Positions 41,609-50,849 of a stretch of 64,000 nucleotides of DNA are shown here, in pieces. A program made the translations under genes and the position numbers. The DNA is from Planctomycetota bacterium (GTDB lineage: Bacteria; Planctomycetota; Planctomycetia; Isosphaerales; Isosphaeraceae), in NCBI GenBank assembly GCA_028291545.1, contig JAQGHR010000072.1:221703-285702 (forward strand), given 5' to 3'. The notes under the pieces were generated by a model. The model saw only the letters and a program-made list of their open reading frames with translations. It did not search any database and had not been told where the DNA came from. Positions within the stretch are counted from its first letter, which is position 1; each line of letters starts with the position of its first letter.

Positions 41609-42748
41609 TCAGCCCCCCTGACCCAAGGTTACGTCGACATCCCGCGCCTTCCCTTCGCGGACGACCCGGACCTTGACGACCTCGCCGGGTGAGTGAGCCT
41701 CGATTTCGTTCAAGAGATCCTCCACGGTGCGGACGGGCTTGCCGTCGATGGCGACGATGCGATCTGCCGAGTCGGGGTCTGGCCTGCGACGTGTGTAACG
41801 TCCGAATCGCTCGATGACGATCTCAAGGGGCTTCAACCCCGCTCGATCGGCGGGTCCTCCCTCGACGAGATCGACTATATAGAGACCCTGGTCGGTGGGG
41901 TAAACCTGCTTCAAGCCCAGGTCGGCACGAACGACTCGGCCACGCTCAATGAGAGGCTTGAGTATCCGCTTGATCGTGTTGATCGGTACCGCGAAACCGA
42001 TACCGGCCGACTGTCCGACCGGACTGAGGATCGCCGTGGTGATCCCGATCACCTCGCCCCGCGAGTTCAATAGCGGCCCGCCCGAGTTTCCGGGATTGAT
42101 TGCGGCGTCCGTCTGGACGATCCCCTTGATGGTCCGGCCGTTCTTCGCACGAATTGAACGGTCGAGGCTGGAAATGATTCCCGTGGTCAGGGTGCGTTGA
42201 AGCCCGAACGGATTTCCTAGCGCAAGAACCTTTTGTCCCACGAGCAGATGCGCGGAGTCCCCCAGGGCCAGAGGAGCGAGCTTGTCTTTCGGAACCGCGA
42301 TCCGCACGACCGCAACATCGTTCGATGGATCGACTCCAATCACCTTGGCCGGGTGGGTGGATCCATCAAACAGCGTCACCTCAAGGCTTTCCGCGCCCGA
42401 GACAACATGATAATTGGTCAGGATATGACCCGCTGAATCGATGAGAAATCCTGATCCTGTCCCTCCCGTGCTCGATTCTTCGTCGTTGTAAGGGCTACCG
42501 CCCGAGACGTTTGTGATGTTGACCACGCCACGATTGTCCGCCTGATAGACGCGAATGTTAATTTGTTCGTCGGGATCCTGCCCAGTGTCTGGCAAGGGCG
42601 GAGGGACGGATGGCATCGCGTAGTCCGTCGTCCTCAAGTCGCCCACGTTTCCTCCCGGCGGTGCCTCCCTACCGCGATCGCCCATCCACATCAGGACGAG
42701 CGAGACCGTAATGATGGCTGTCGCCAGATGCGCGGCCAGAGTCTTCAT
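41609..42748 (-). CDS. HtrA/DegP-like serine protease with PDZ domain
   Basis: A 379-residue envelope protease for damaged or misfolded proteins. Residues 1-22 form an uncleaved anchor or signal (LATAIITVSLVLMWMG). The trypsin-like triad is H114 (LTNYHVVSGA), D144 (SNDVAVVRI) and S222 (INPGNSGGPLL). The PDZ domain spans about 275-375, starting LGLKQVYPTDQGLYIVDL and including DRIVAIDGKPVRTVEDLL. I chose the ATG giving MKTLAAHL; eleven upstream codons do not add a family feature. It is of normal length for single-PDZ S1C proteases. It is convergent with Hint copy 2 across 17 bases; a link to the processing of those proteins is possible but unsupported. Confidence 0.95.
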   Translation of the reverse strand: MKTLAAHLATAIITVSLVLMWMGDRGREAPPGGNVGDLRTTDYAMPSVPPPLPDTGQDPDEQINIRVYQADNRGVVNITNVSGGSPYNDEESSTGGTGSGFLIDSAGHILTNYHVVSGAESLEVTLFDGSTHPAKVIGVDPSNDVAVVRIAVPKDKLAPLALGDSAHLLVGQKVLALGNPFGLQRTLTTGIISSLDRSIRAKNGRTIKGIVQTDAAINPGNSGGPLLNSRGEVIGITTAILSPVGQSAGIGFAVPINTIKRILKPLIERGRVVRADLGLKQVYPTDQGLYIVDLVEGGPADRAGLKPLEIVIERFGRYTRRRPDPDSADRIVAIDGKPVRTVEDLLNEIEAHSPGEVVKVRVVREGKARDVDVTLGQGG

Positions 42749-43249
42749 CGTTCCCCCAGTTCTCGCTCCCTGGATCATCATGCCACGATGTCCTCCCGAG
42801 GAGTCCCTAAAGATCCAGATGCTCCCTCAGAAAATGGCAAACCCCCGCGAGATACTTTCAAGCAACGAACTCGCGCGACGGGGACATCCCGAGATGCCAC
42901 AGTTAAGGCCAACCAATGCCGCATGATCAGGGCGATTTTTCGAAGAATGGGTAAGATGGGGCAATTGTGCAACAGCTTGTTGACGCCGATCAACGTTGAC
43001 GAATACGCTGCTCATTCAATTCTTTCATTCTTTGCGGTTCTCTTCGACGTTCGAGTCACGACTGCCCCTTCGGGGCGTAATCGATGACCGACAGATCGTT
43101 CTGACACATTCCTTCATCCATCCATGCCGAATTGCAGTCAGTCGAAAATTGCGGTTATGGTACGAGTTTTGCGAACAAAAAAATATCAGGATTGGCGAAA
43201 ACGGATCGGCTTTGATGCAAAAGGTTTACCAAGAGAGCGTAACCGCAAC
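42749..43249. other. Intergenic region with possible promoter for the PEP-CTERM gene
   Basis: About 500 bases between the leftward protease gene and the rightward PEP-CTERM gene. An AT-rich part (43140-43200) lies before the latter. A weak promoter candidate is TTGCAG at 43132 and TATGGT at 43156 with 18-base spacing. No coding frame looks real; the in-frame leader from 43124 to 43249 lacks export-signal character. Confidence 0.35.
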
Positions 43250-43957
43250 ATGAACTGCACGAACTCCACCTTCGTCGCCTTGCTCAGTTGCGGTCTCTTC
43301 GCCCCGGCAGTCCTGGCTGCCCCGTCGAGTGACGTTACTGCGAAAGACAAGCCAACCGGACGACAGGCCCTGAACGCGGTGCGTCATGACTGGAAGGTAC
43401 ACGCTTCCTCGACAGTTCATCTCAAGCAGTCGAACCCGGACCGAATTCCTGCTAATTTTGGCAGCCTGTCACCGGAAGCGAGGCTTGCTTACTTGCATGC
43501 TCGTAGAAACCTCAATCCGACTCGGTTCGATCGTTTTCACCCGCATATCGGCCCCATGCTGGCTCGGGATGATCGCCTCCGGATGGCACAGTCGCAAGAC
43601 TGCCGACCCTTAAGCGGGCTGCTTCCGGACACACGTCTGACACGTTATCTTCACTATCGCCGCAATCTGAATCCAGCCCGGTTCGACCGTTACCATCCGA
43701 CTCAGGGCGCGTTCCTCGCGGAGGACGACCTCCTCCGATCGGGAAAGGGCTGTGTCAGCCCGGAGATTATTCCGCCTCCGGTCGTCGTCACTCCTCCGGC
43801 CGGTACACCTTCGTCCGGTCCGCCCTTCGGCGGCGGACCAATCCCGCCGCGTTCGGTGCCCGAACCGGGGAGCCTGGCTCTGATCGTCCTTGGTGCCTTG
43901 GGCGTGCTGACGCCCAAGTTGCTCCGACGTTGGCATCCGCGCCCCGCCGACGATTGA
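43250..43957 (+). CDS. PEP-CTERM exported protein with a twin RNLNP motif
   Basis: A 235-residue secreted protein. The signal peptide is STFVALLSCGLFAPAVLAAP. Two copies of a 38-residue motif follow at 75-111 and 126-163, sharing RL, YLH, RRNLNP, RFDR, HP, G, LA, DD and LR in order (RRNLNPTRFDRFHP; RRNLNPARFDRYHP). A Pro/Gly-rich linker (PPPVVVTPPAGTPSSGPP) leads to a PEP-CTERM tail, SVPEPGSLALIVLGALGVL with basic RRWHPR. I chose the ATG at 43250 since the signal peptide follows it directly. I do not know this repeat. An exosortase is needed and is not in the window. A long hairpin lies 32 bases after the stop. Confidence 0.87.
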   Translation: MNCTNSTFVALLSCGLFAPAVLAAPSSDVTAKDKPTGRQALNAVRHDWKVHASSTVHLKQSNPDRIPANFGSLSPEARLAYLHARRNLNPTRFDRFHPHIGPMLARDDRLRMAQSQDCRPLSGLLPDTRLTRYLHYRRNLNPARFDRYHPTQGAFLAEDDLLRSGKGCVSPEIIPPPVVVTPPAGTPSSGPPFGGGPIPPRSVPEPGSLALIVLGALGVLTPKLLRRWHPRPADD

Positions 43958-43989
43958 TCGGATCCAACCTGTGTCCGATCAACATGGCG

Positions 43990-44025
43990 AAGGGGACGCG
44001 CCTCATCGATGAGGTGCGTCCCCTT
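43990..44025. terminator. Long hairpin behind the PEP-CTERM gene
   Basis: AAGGGGACGC-G-CCTCAT pairs with ATGAGG-T-GCGTCCCCTT over 17 positions with one G-U at the centre of the stem and a 2-base loop (effectively four). The following TGTCATTT is only weakly U-rich, so it is a likely but not canonical terminator. Confidence 0.6.
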
Positions 44026-44208
44026 GTCATTTCCTGGTCGGTCGATGGTCTGGACCTCCATCGTATCAATCCTCTGGCTGTTCGGCCTCTAGTTCTGGAC
44101 GGCGACCGGCGCGCCCGTCAGAATAACGGCCGGGGCTGGACCGGGGACGATCGGGGTTCAGCCACAGCCGCTCGCTCTTCCTGACGATTCGGTAAGGAGT
44201 CGCCGCCG

Positions 44209-47200
44209 ATGTTTAGCCGCAACCCGTTGCGATGCGGGCTGTCCGCCCCCGTCGCGATGCTCGGGATCTTGGGCCTGACGGGAATTTGCTCATCCGCCTC
44301 GGCCCAGGTCAAAGCCGAGGAGTCCGCAAAGTTGCTCAAGCCAGCCGATGGGCTGGAGGCAACCCTCTGGGCGTCAGAGCCGATGGTCGTGAACCCGACC
44401 ACGATGGATATCGACTCACGTGGCCGAGTCTGGATCACCGAGGGCCTGAATTACCGCTCAACCCATGGCGGCGGCAAGGGTTTTCCCCGGCACCCCGACG
44501 CCGACAAGATCAAGATCCTCGAAGACACGGACGGCGACGGCAAGGCCGATAAGGTCACCGTGTTCGCCGACAAGATCTGGCCGATCCCGATGGGTATCGC
44601 CATTGAGGAACACTGGAGCAAGGACGGAAAGTACCAGGGTTGCAAGGTCTTCGTGGGTAACAGCCCCGACCTGCTCGTCTTCGAAGACACCGACGGCGAC
44701 GACAAGGCCGACAAACGCTATCCCCTCCTCACGGGGTTTGGCGGTGTCGATTCCGACCACGGCGTCCACGGCATGGCGCTTGGCATGGATGGGAAGCTCT
44801 ATTTCACCCACGGCGATGGCTGTTGTTCTTACGAGCAAGACCATTCCCATCGTGAGCGCAATTTCGATGTCACGGACAAGTCCGGCCGTCACGTTTGGTC
44901 CGACCAGCTCGCGAATACGTTACGTGTCGACCGGGATGGCAAGAACTTTGAGATCATCGCTGACCGCCAGCGCAATAATTACGAGACATGTCTCAATTCT
45001 TTCGGCAATATCTTTACTTCAGACAACGATGACGACGGCAACCGTGGCTCTCGCGTGATCTGGGTGATGGAAGGTGGAAAGTACGGCTACCGAACGCCGG
45101 GCTCGCCTCGCCACTGGGGCGAGGACGTGCCTGGAAACGTCCCCAAGCTGGTCGGGACCGGCAATGGCTCGCCCTGCGGTGTGATGGTCTATGAAGGAGA
45201 TTTGCTCCCGAAGGAATACATGGGTGCCGTGCTTGAAGCCGAGGCGGGACCTCGCGTGGTCAATTTCTTTCCCATCACCAGGAAAGGCGCTGCGTTCCGT
45301 ACGGAACATAAGGTGATGCTCGCGAGCGATGACCCCTGGTTCCGCCCGGTCGATGTGACGGCGGCCCCCGACGGCTCCGTGTTCGTGGCAGACTGGTATG
45401 ACGCCGGAGTCGGTGGGCATTCCTTCCGCGACCAGACGACGGGGCGGATTTATCGGGTGGCGCCGAAGGGGGCCAAGACGAAGAAGGTGGCGTATGATTT
45501 CGGGTCGGTGAAAGGATTGATCGAAGCGTTGAAGTCGCCGGTCGTTTCGGCCCGAGACGCGGCAAGACAGATCTTGATTGCACGAGGCGAGGAATCCGTC
45601 CGTCCCCTGGAGGCCTTGCTTGGCGCTGGTTCTTCCGAGGTACAAGCTCGCGCCGCGTGGACTTTGTTCGGAATTCAAAGTCACAAGGCGTCGGAATCCC
45701 TGCTTCATTCGAACGACGCGCGTTTGCGTGAGTTGGCGATTCGGATGTCGGGTCGTGACGTCAGCCTGGTCGGCCATGTCGAGCGTCCCAAGGCCGACGC
45801 CGATGGATTTCTCCCAGGGAAATCGCCGCTGGCGAGTTTCTTGGCTCTGGTGAATGACCCCGACGCGGGCGTTCGACGTGAGTTGATCCTCGCATTTCGC
45901 GACATGCCCACAAAATATGTAGGCGCTCCGCTGAAAAAGCTCGCCTCCAACTGGGATGGCCAGGACCGCTGGTATCTCGAAGCCCTCGGACTCGCGCTCA
46001 AGAATCGCGAGCCGGAATATCTTCGCAGCCTCTTTGACGGCAACCTCTATGGCGACCTGAACCTCGAGGAATCGGGCAAGAACGGCAACGTCGCGCTGCC
46101 GCCCTACTTCCCGGTCGATCGGAACGAGGCCTTCATCTCGGCGACCGATCCCGAGCCTCCGCCCGCGAACGCCTTGTCGAAGACCCTCGGTCTGGCCTGG
46201 ATGGTCCACCGCGCCGAGGTGCTTCCGGCCGTCGGGAAAGCTCTCCCGTACCTGTCCGCCCCCGAGCTTCAGCAGGCGGCCGACGACGTGATGACTCAGA
46301 TCACCGACCCGGCCGGTGCCGTCACCCTTGCTGAGCAAGCGATGGCCGCTAAAGATGCCTCGCGACGTCGTCAGATCCTCGCGACCCTGGGACGCAAGCT
46401 CGACGGCGGTTGGAGAGACGCCCAGTCGAACCCCAAAGTTGTGGCCGTGATCGACGCCGCCCTGAATGATCCCGAGACTCGCGCCCAGGGCATCGCCATG
46501 GCCGGTGCCACCGGGAATGGGGCCTACGGAGATCGCCTCACGACCCTGGCAACCGACCTCAAGGCACCCGTGGAAACGCGGGTCGCCGCCGTGGAAGCCA
46601 TCGCCAGGCTCAAGGCACCAAGGGCCAATCAGGTCGTCGAGCAATTGATCGGCGAGGCCATTCTGAAGAAGTCCTCGAACGACGCGGCAGAGGCCGCTGT
46701 TCGCGCCCTCCCCAGACTCGGCGACGCGCGAGGCAAGCTCGCGGAGATCCTCAATTCGGCGGATGCCCCCCTCGGCCTTCGTCGCGAGGCGCTTCGCACC
46801 CTGGCCACCCAAGGCGACGGTGCTCAGCGTCTCCTTGCCATGGCGAGGGAGAAGAGGATTCCCGATGCGCTCAAGACCGAAGCCGCGACTGTTTTACGCG
46901 GCCACCCCGACGGGAATATCCGCAATGAGGCCTTGAAGGTGATGCCCATCGCGTCTGCCAGTGGCAGGCCCCTGCCCTCGAACGGCGAGTTGATCCGTCG
47001 CGACGGCAAGGCCGATCGGGGCCGTGAGATCTTCTTCAAGACCGGTACGACCACCTGCGCCAGTTGCCACCGAATTCAGGGGCGCGGTCAGTGGGTTGGA
47101 CCGGACCTCTCGACAATCGGCTCAAAGTACGGCAAGGACGAATTGCTTCGCTCGATCCTCAACCCCAGCGCCGCAATCGGTTACAACGATCGCAGCCTCA

Positions 47201-47895
47201 TCGTCTCCCTCAACGATGGCCAACTCCTCACGGGTCTGATGATTGAGGACACGCCCGATCGTCTCGTAATCAAGACGGCCGAAGGCAAGCGGATCGCGAT
47301 CAAGCCTGGCGACATCGAGGCCCGCAAGATCAGTGAACTCTCGCTCATGCCGGAAGGGCTCGCCCAGGCGATGCAGGAACAGGATCTGGTCGATGTCTTG
47401 ACCTACCTCGCCACCCTACGCCAGCCGGTCAGCATCATTGGGCAGTTCGGCGTCATCGGGCCGGTTTCCGACTCGACGGAGAAGCCCGCGATCGACCCGT
47501 CCTCGCCGGTGAAGTCGGCCGGTTCGAAGAATCTGACGATCAGGCGCCTGAATGCTAACGCCGAAGGCCTGGCCGATCTCGTTCCCATCGTGGGTACCGA
47601 TTCGGGCAAGGCCGCCTATCTCCTCTCGCCGATCACGTCGACTTCGCCCCAAGAGGCTCGTCTCGTGCTCGACACGAAAGCCGACGTCAAGGCATGGCTG
47701 GGGGGCAAGCCTCTGGACCTTGCCGTCTCAAGCGACGGCGAGCCTCGTTCGGTCACAATCCTTTTGCAAAAAGGGACTTCTGACCTTGTGATCCGCCTCC
47801 CAGGCGGCAATGACGCCAACCTGGTTGCTACGTTCGTGACGGCAAGACCGCTGGAATTCAGCCCGGGCGAGGCTGTGAAGTCCGAATCTCGGTAG
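44209..47895 (+). CDS. PVC-type membrane-bound dehydrogenase / CxxCH heme protein
   Basis: A 1228-residue exported protein of the planctomycete-verrucomicrobia type. The signal peptide ends SSASAQV. Residues about 40-430 form a dehydrogenase-like propeller (TIGR02604 type), seen in VVNPTTMDIDSRGRVWITEG, DTDGDGKADKVTVFAD and GVHGMALGMDGKLYF. The middle (about 440-910) is HEAT-like helical repeats. A c-type cytochrome site lies at C950-A-S-C953-H954, with the family's following block VGPDLSTIGSKYGKDELLRS (TIGR02603 type). An extra 170-residue C-terminal domain has no recognised family. AAGGAG lies nine bases before the ATG. Such proteins are thought to oxidise sugars or similar substrates in the periplasm. 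Confidence 0.94.
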   Translation: MFSRNPLRCGLSAPVAMLGILGLTGICSSASAQVKAEESAKLLKPADGLEATLWASEPMVVNPTTMDIDSRGRVWITEGLNYRSTHGGGKGFPRHPDADKIKILEDTDGDGKADKVTVFADKIWPIPMGIAIEEHWSKDGKYQGCKVFVGNSPDLLVFEDTDGDDKADKRYPLLTGFGGVDSDHGVHGMALGMDGKLYFTHGDGCCSYEQDHSHRERNFDVTDKSGRHVWSDQLANTLRVDRDGKNFEIIADRQRNNYETCLNSFGNIFTSDNDDDGNRGSRVIWVMEGGKYGYRTPGSPRHWGEDVPGNVPKLVGTGNGSPCGVMVYEGDLLPKEYMGAVLEAEAGPRVVNFFPITRKGAAFRTEHKVMLASDDPWFRPVDVTAAPDGSVFVADWYDAGVGGHSFRDQTTGRIYRVAPKGAKTKKVAYDFGSVKGLIEALKSPVVSARDAARQILIARGEESVRPLEALLGAGSSEVQARAAWTLFGIQSHKASESLLHSNDARLRELAIRMSGRDVSLVGHVERPKADADGFLPGKSPLASFLALVNDPDAGVRRELILAFRDMPTKYVGAPLKKLASNWDGQDRWYLEALGLALKNREPEYLRSLFDGNLYGDLNLEESGKNGNVALPPYFPVDRNEAFISATDPEPPPANALSKTLGLAWMVHRAEVLPAVGKALPYLSAPELQQAADDVMTQITDPAGAVTLAEQAMAAKDASRRRQILATLGRKLDGGWRDAQSNPKVVAVIDAALNDPETRAQGIAMAGATGNGAYGDRLTTLATDLKAPVETRVAAVEAIARLKAPRANQVVEQLIGEAILKKSSNDAAEAAVRALPRLGDARGKLAEILNSADAPLGLRREALRTLATQGDGAQRLLAMAREKRIPDALKTEAATVLRGHPDGNIRNEALKVMPIASASGRPLPSNGELIRRDGKADRGREIFFKTGTTTCASCHRIQGRGQWVGPDLSTIGSKYGKDELLRSILNPSAAIGYNDRSLIVSLNDGQLLTGLMIEDTPDRLVIKTAEGKRIAIKPGDIEARKISELSLMPEGLAQAMQEQDLVDVLTYLATLRQPVSIIGQFGVIGPVSDSTEKPAIDPSSPVKSAGSKNLTIRRLNANAEGLADLVPIVGTDSGKAAYLLSPITSTSPQEARLVLDTKADVKAWLGGKPLDLAVSSDGEPRSVTILLQKGTSDLVIRLPGGNDANLVATFVTARPLEFSPGEAVKSESR

Positions 47896-47921
47896 CTCAG
47901 ACCGCTGTCCGAATTGCGCGA

Positions 47922-47950
47922 CCGGGGCAGGTCTTCCCGACCTGCCCCGG
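47922..47950 (+). terminator. Terminator hairpin behind the heme-protein gene
   Basis: A perfect 12-bp stem, CCGGGGCAGGTC with GACCTGCCCCGG, and loop TTCCC. CGTCATTTTC follows. It lies 27 bases after the stop at 47895. Confidence 0.75.
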
Positions 47951-48062
47951 CGTCATTTTCAGGCCGAGGGGACCGAAGGCCCACAGTCGTGAAAAACCGT
48001 GCAAGAATTCGTTAGCGTGTTACGTGACGTGACCATGTCCCTCCTTCGCACAGATCCCCTCC

Positions 48063-48836
48063 GTGTCCAAAGACCGCTCGTCACCTCAGATCGCCGTGGC
48101 CATCCCTTGCTTCAATGAAGCGGCGGCGATCCCGCTCGTCATCGCGTCATGGCGCGCGTCGTTGCCGGAAGCGGAAATCATCGTCTTCGACAACAATTCC
48201 ACGGACGGAACCGGCGATATCGCTCGCGGCCTCGGCGTTCGCGTGATCCATGTGACCAGCCAGGGCAAGGGGCACGCGGTCAGGGCAATCTTTCGCGAGT
48301 TACGCGATCGCGACGCGGTCCTTCTCGTCGATGGTGACGGCACATACCCCGCCTCGGAGTGCCAGAAACTCCTGGCACCAATCCTTGATGGGAGCGCCGA
48401 TATGACCATCGGCGCACGGTGTCCGGTCGCCCAGGAAGGGGCCATGTCTCCGGTGAGGGGGTTGGGGAACCACATGATTCGCGCGGCGTTCCTGGTCTTG
48501 ATCGGCCGGGGCCCCGGCGATCTTCTCTCGGGTTATCGCGGGTTCTCGCGGCATTTCCTATCGAACGCCGCGTTGCGCTCCTCCGGCTTCGAGATCGAGA
48601 CCGAGTTGGCAGGCGAGGCTGTGGCGAGAGGAACCCGCACAGTGGAGGTTCCGGTACCCTATTATCCGAGGATCGCGGGGACGACAAGCAAGCTCCGGGC
48701 CTTTCGGGATGGCCGACGAATCCTCATGACGATCGTCACCCTCGCGTTGCGACTGAGGCCGTGGCGAGTGATTGCGCTGGGCGCGACCGTCGTCCTCACC
48801 ACGGTCGTTCTCGGATGGCTGATCGTGCGCCGCTAG
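48063..48836 (+). CDS. Family 2 glycosyltransferase (polyprenyl-phosphate type)
   Basis: A 257-residue GT-A fold enzyme that likely transfers a sugar from a nucleotide donor to a lipid carrier. IPCFNEAAAIPLVI opens the domain, FDNNSTDGTGDIA follows, and LVDGDGTYPAS holds the DxD metal-binding motif. SGYRGFSRHFLS and EIETELAGEAVARG are typical of the dolichyl/polyprenyl-phosphate glycosyltransferase group. One membrane helix sits at the C-terminus (VIALGATVVLTTVVLGWLIV). The start codon is GTG. It stands alone between the heme-protein terminator and the metal-efflux cluster. The acceptor is unknown. Confidence 0.92.
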   Translation: MSKDRSSPQIAVAIPCFNEAAAIPLVIASWRASLPEAEIIVFDNNSTDGTGDIARGLGVRVIHVTSQGKGHAVRAIFRELRDRDAVLLVDGDGTYPASECQKLLAPILDGSADMTIGARCPVAQEGAMSPVRGLGNHMIRAAFLVLIGRGPGDLLSGYRGFSRHFLSNAALRSSGFEIETELAGEAVARGTRTVEVPVPYYPRIAGTTSKLRAFRDGRRILMTIVTLALRLRPWRVIALGATVVLTTVVLGWLIVRR

Positions 48837-48909
48837 AGGACCCATACCTTGACCCCGTCAGGCGGTCAAGTATGATGAAGAGATCAACCCCGCCCGCCGA
48901 GGATCTGCC

Positions 48910-49266
48910 TTGCGACCGGCCCTATCCCTGCTCCTGATTGTCTTGCTCGCCTCTTGCCCGATCGTGTGCGGCACGGCTCACGCTCTGGCCGGCGATCAGG
49001 ACACCGTGGGGCATCATCACGGGCCGAACGGCAAGTCGTCGCTTCCTGCACCGGCCAATGACGATGATTGCCTTTGCAACGGTGCGATCAAGGCCACAAA
49101 CGGCTGTGTGTCGTTCGACCTGGACGGCCAGAGCATCGACGCGATCTGCGCGTTCATCGAGCTGCGGCCGACTTGCCTGATGTCGGCGGTTGATTCCCTT
49201 CCTTTCCGCTCGTCACCTTCCGACGACGTCTGCGGCGGCGCGCGCCGACCCTTCTTGCGCTGCTGA
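48910..49266 (+). CDS. Small Cys/His-containing exported protein heading the metal-efflux cluster
   Basis: A 118-residue protein not recognised by family. The N-terminus is a signal (LLLIVLLASCPIVCGTAHAL). LASC at 13-16 could be a lipobox, but a Pro follows, so normal cleavage after AHALA is as likely. A GHHHGPNG segment follows, then cysteines in DDDCLCNG, NGCVSF, DAICAF, PTCLM, DVCGG and the final LRC. The His cluster and cysteine spacing suggest metal binding in the periplasm, fitting the adaptor and pump genes 175 bases downstream. The start codon is TTG, with GAGGATCT ahead. It is plausible but not proven as part of the efflux operon. Confidence 0.72.
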   Translation: MRPALSLLLIVLLASCPIVCGTAHALAGDQDTVGHHHGPNGKSSLPAPANDDDCLCNGAIKATNGCVSFDLDGQSIDAICAFIELRPTCLMSAVDSLPFRSSPSDDVCGGARRPFLRC

Positions 49267-49440
49267 TCCCTCTCGCGCATACGACCGTATCTCTCTGACC
49301 GAGCTCGCCTGTTCTCGGTCAAGGGACCGTCGTATTCTGCTGTCCTTCGATCGTTACTTCATCGATCACCTACTCGCGTCGGCGCGCACGCGTCGGCCGG
49401 GTGCCGGGCGTTTGTCCGGAGGACCAGAGAGGCATGAATC

Positions 49441-50769
49441 ATGCGTCGAGTGACCGCGGGAATCGCGACTATTGCCACGGCCGCCGTCCTTACCGTAGTT
49501 GGGCTGAAAACGCTTCGCCCCGATCAACTACGCGCGTGGACACACCTCAACCGAGCCACGGAAACGCCGTCGGCAAAGATTGATGAGTCAAATTCCACCA
49601 AGCTGGAGTCTGACGCACCCGACGACGGCTGGTGTGCTCACCTGGGATCGGCCGCACCCAAGAATTGTCCACGTTCGATGCCGACCGTGCGCCTCGACAC
49701 CGCGGATATTGCACGCAAGATCGGCATCGAGACGGCCAAGGCGGAGATCCGGCATGTCGCGGAGAGAGTCGCCGGAAATGCGGAGATCACGTTCGTCCTT
49801 CATGACTTCGCGCACATCACCTCGCGGGTCGCGGGGCGTATCGCCTCCGTTCCCGCCGACGAAGGGGAGTCGGTCAAGAAGGGAGACGTCCTCGTCGTCG
49901 TCGACTCGGCCGAGGTCGGAACGGCCAAGGCCCAATATCTCTCGATCTTGCCGATCGTGGATCTTGCCAGGACCGATTTCGAACGCACCGCAAATCTCTT
50001 CAAGAGCGGCGCGGCGTCGGAGAAGGAGAAACTCACGGCGCAGGCGACCCTGGTGAAATCGGAAGCCGAGCTGCTGAATGCTCGCCAAAGACTGTTCAAT
50101 ATGGGCCTCAACGAGGCTGATATCACCGGAATCGCAAGGACGAAGGATACCTCGAACCTGCTGAAGATCGAGGCCCCGATGGCGGGCCGGCTCGTCGAGC
50201 GTCACGCCGTGATCGGCGAGGCTGTCACCCCGCCGTCCGGGCTCGTTACCTCGGGACAGATGCTCGCTCTGTTCGAAATCGCCGACCTCCGCGAACTCTG
50301 GGCCTGGATCGACGTGAGCGAATCCGAGATCTCGAAAGTGATGATCGGTCAACCGGTCCGCTTCACGATCTCCGGGACGGACAAACCGGTCTTCTCGGGG
50401 ATGGTGGAATTGATCAGCTACTCCGTTAATGTGGCCACAAGAACGGTTCGCGTTCGCGCGAAGCTCGAGAATATCGACGAGCGCCTGCGTGCAAATCAGT
50501 ACGGCCGAGCCGTGATCCAGGTCGGGCCGGTGCGCAATGCGATTGTCGTTCCTCGCGCGGCCGTTCAGTCGGATTCCGGTGAGGAATTCGTCTTCATCCC
50601 CCAACCGGATGGCCGCCGCTTCCGCACCCAGCGGGTGCAGACCCGGCCAACCGAGCAGACGGATCTGGTGGAAATCAGCTTCGGCCTGAAAGCGGCTGAC
50701 ACGGTCGTGACAACCGGGTCGTTCTCGCTCAAAGGCGAAGTCTTCAAGTCCAAACTCGGCGCGGATTAG
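49441..50769 (+). CDS. RND efflux periplasmic adaptor (CzcB/CusB type)
   Basis: A 442-residue membrane-fusion protein that links an inner-membrane RND pump to an outer-membrane channel. One N-terminal helix (TAGIATIATAAVLTVVGL) anchors it. GWCAHLGSAAPKNCP near residue 63 is a worn form of the WCxxHgvPExxC metal-binding segment often ahead of planctomycete CzcB proteins. Then come the barrel-sandwich (RVAGRIASVPADEGESVKKG), a helical hairpin (RTDFERTANLFKSGAASEKE), the second lipoyl half (APMAGRLVERHAVIGEAV) and beta-barrel domain. It lies 80 bases ahead of the pump gene. Cations such as Co, Zn, Cd or Cu/Ag are likely, but which cannot be stated. Confidence 0.93.
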   Translation: MRRVTAGIATIATAAVLTVVGLKTLRPDQLRAWTHLNRATETPSAKIDESNSTKLESDAPDDGWCAHLGSAAPKNCPRSMPTVRLDTADIARKIGIETAKAEIRHVAERVAGNAEITFVLHDFAHITSRVAGRIASVPADEGESVKKGDVLVVVDSAEVGTAKAQYLSILPIVDLARTDFERTANLFKSGAASEKEKLTAQATLVKSEAELLNARQRLFNMGLNEADITGIARTKDTSNLLKIEAPMAGRLVERHAVIGEAVTPPSGLVTSGQMLALFEIADLRELWAWIDVSESEISKVMIGQPVRFTISGTDKPVFSGMVELISYSVNVATRTVRVRAKLENIDERLRANQYGRAVIQVGPVRNAIVVPRAAVQSDSGEEFVFIPQPDGRRFRTQRVQTRPTEQTDLVEISFGLKAADTVVTTGSFSLKGEVFKSKLGAD

Positions 50770-50849
50770 TCCCCACGGGTTTCCTCCGTCGGGCCGATGT
50801 CCCCGGCCCTCTGGAGAGCTTCGATCACGACTCGCCGGGAGGTCCGCTC

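Noticed and set aside
45019..46812. A 597-residue leftward frame opposite the first heme protein
   Set aside because: Antisense shadow of a gene with a clear propeller, HEAT-like repeats and CxxCH.
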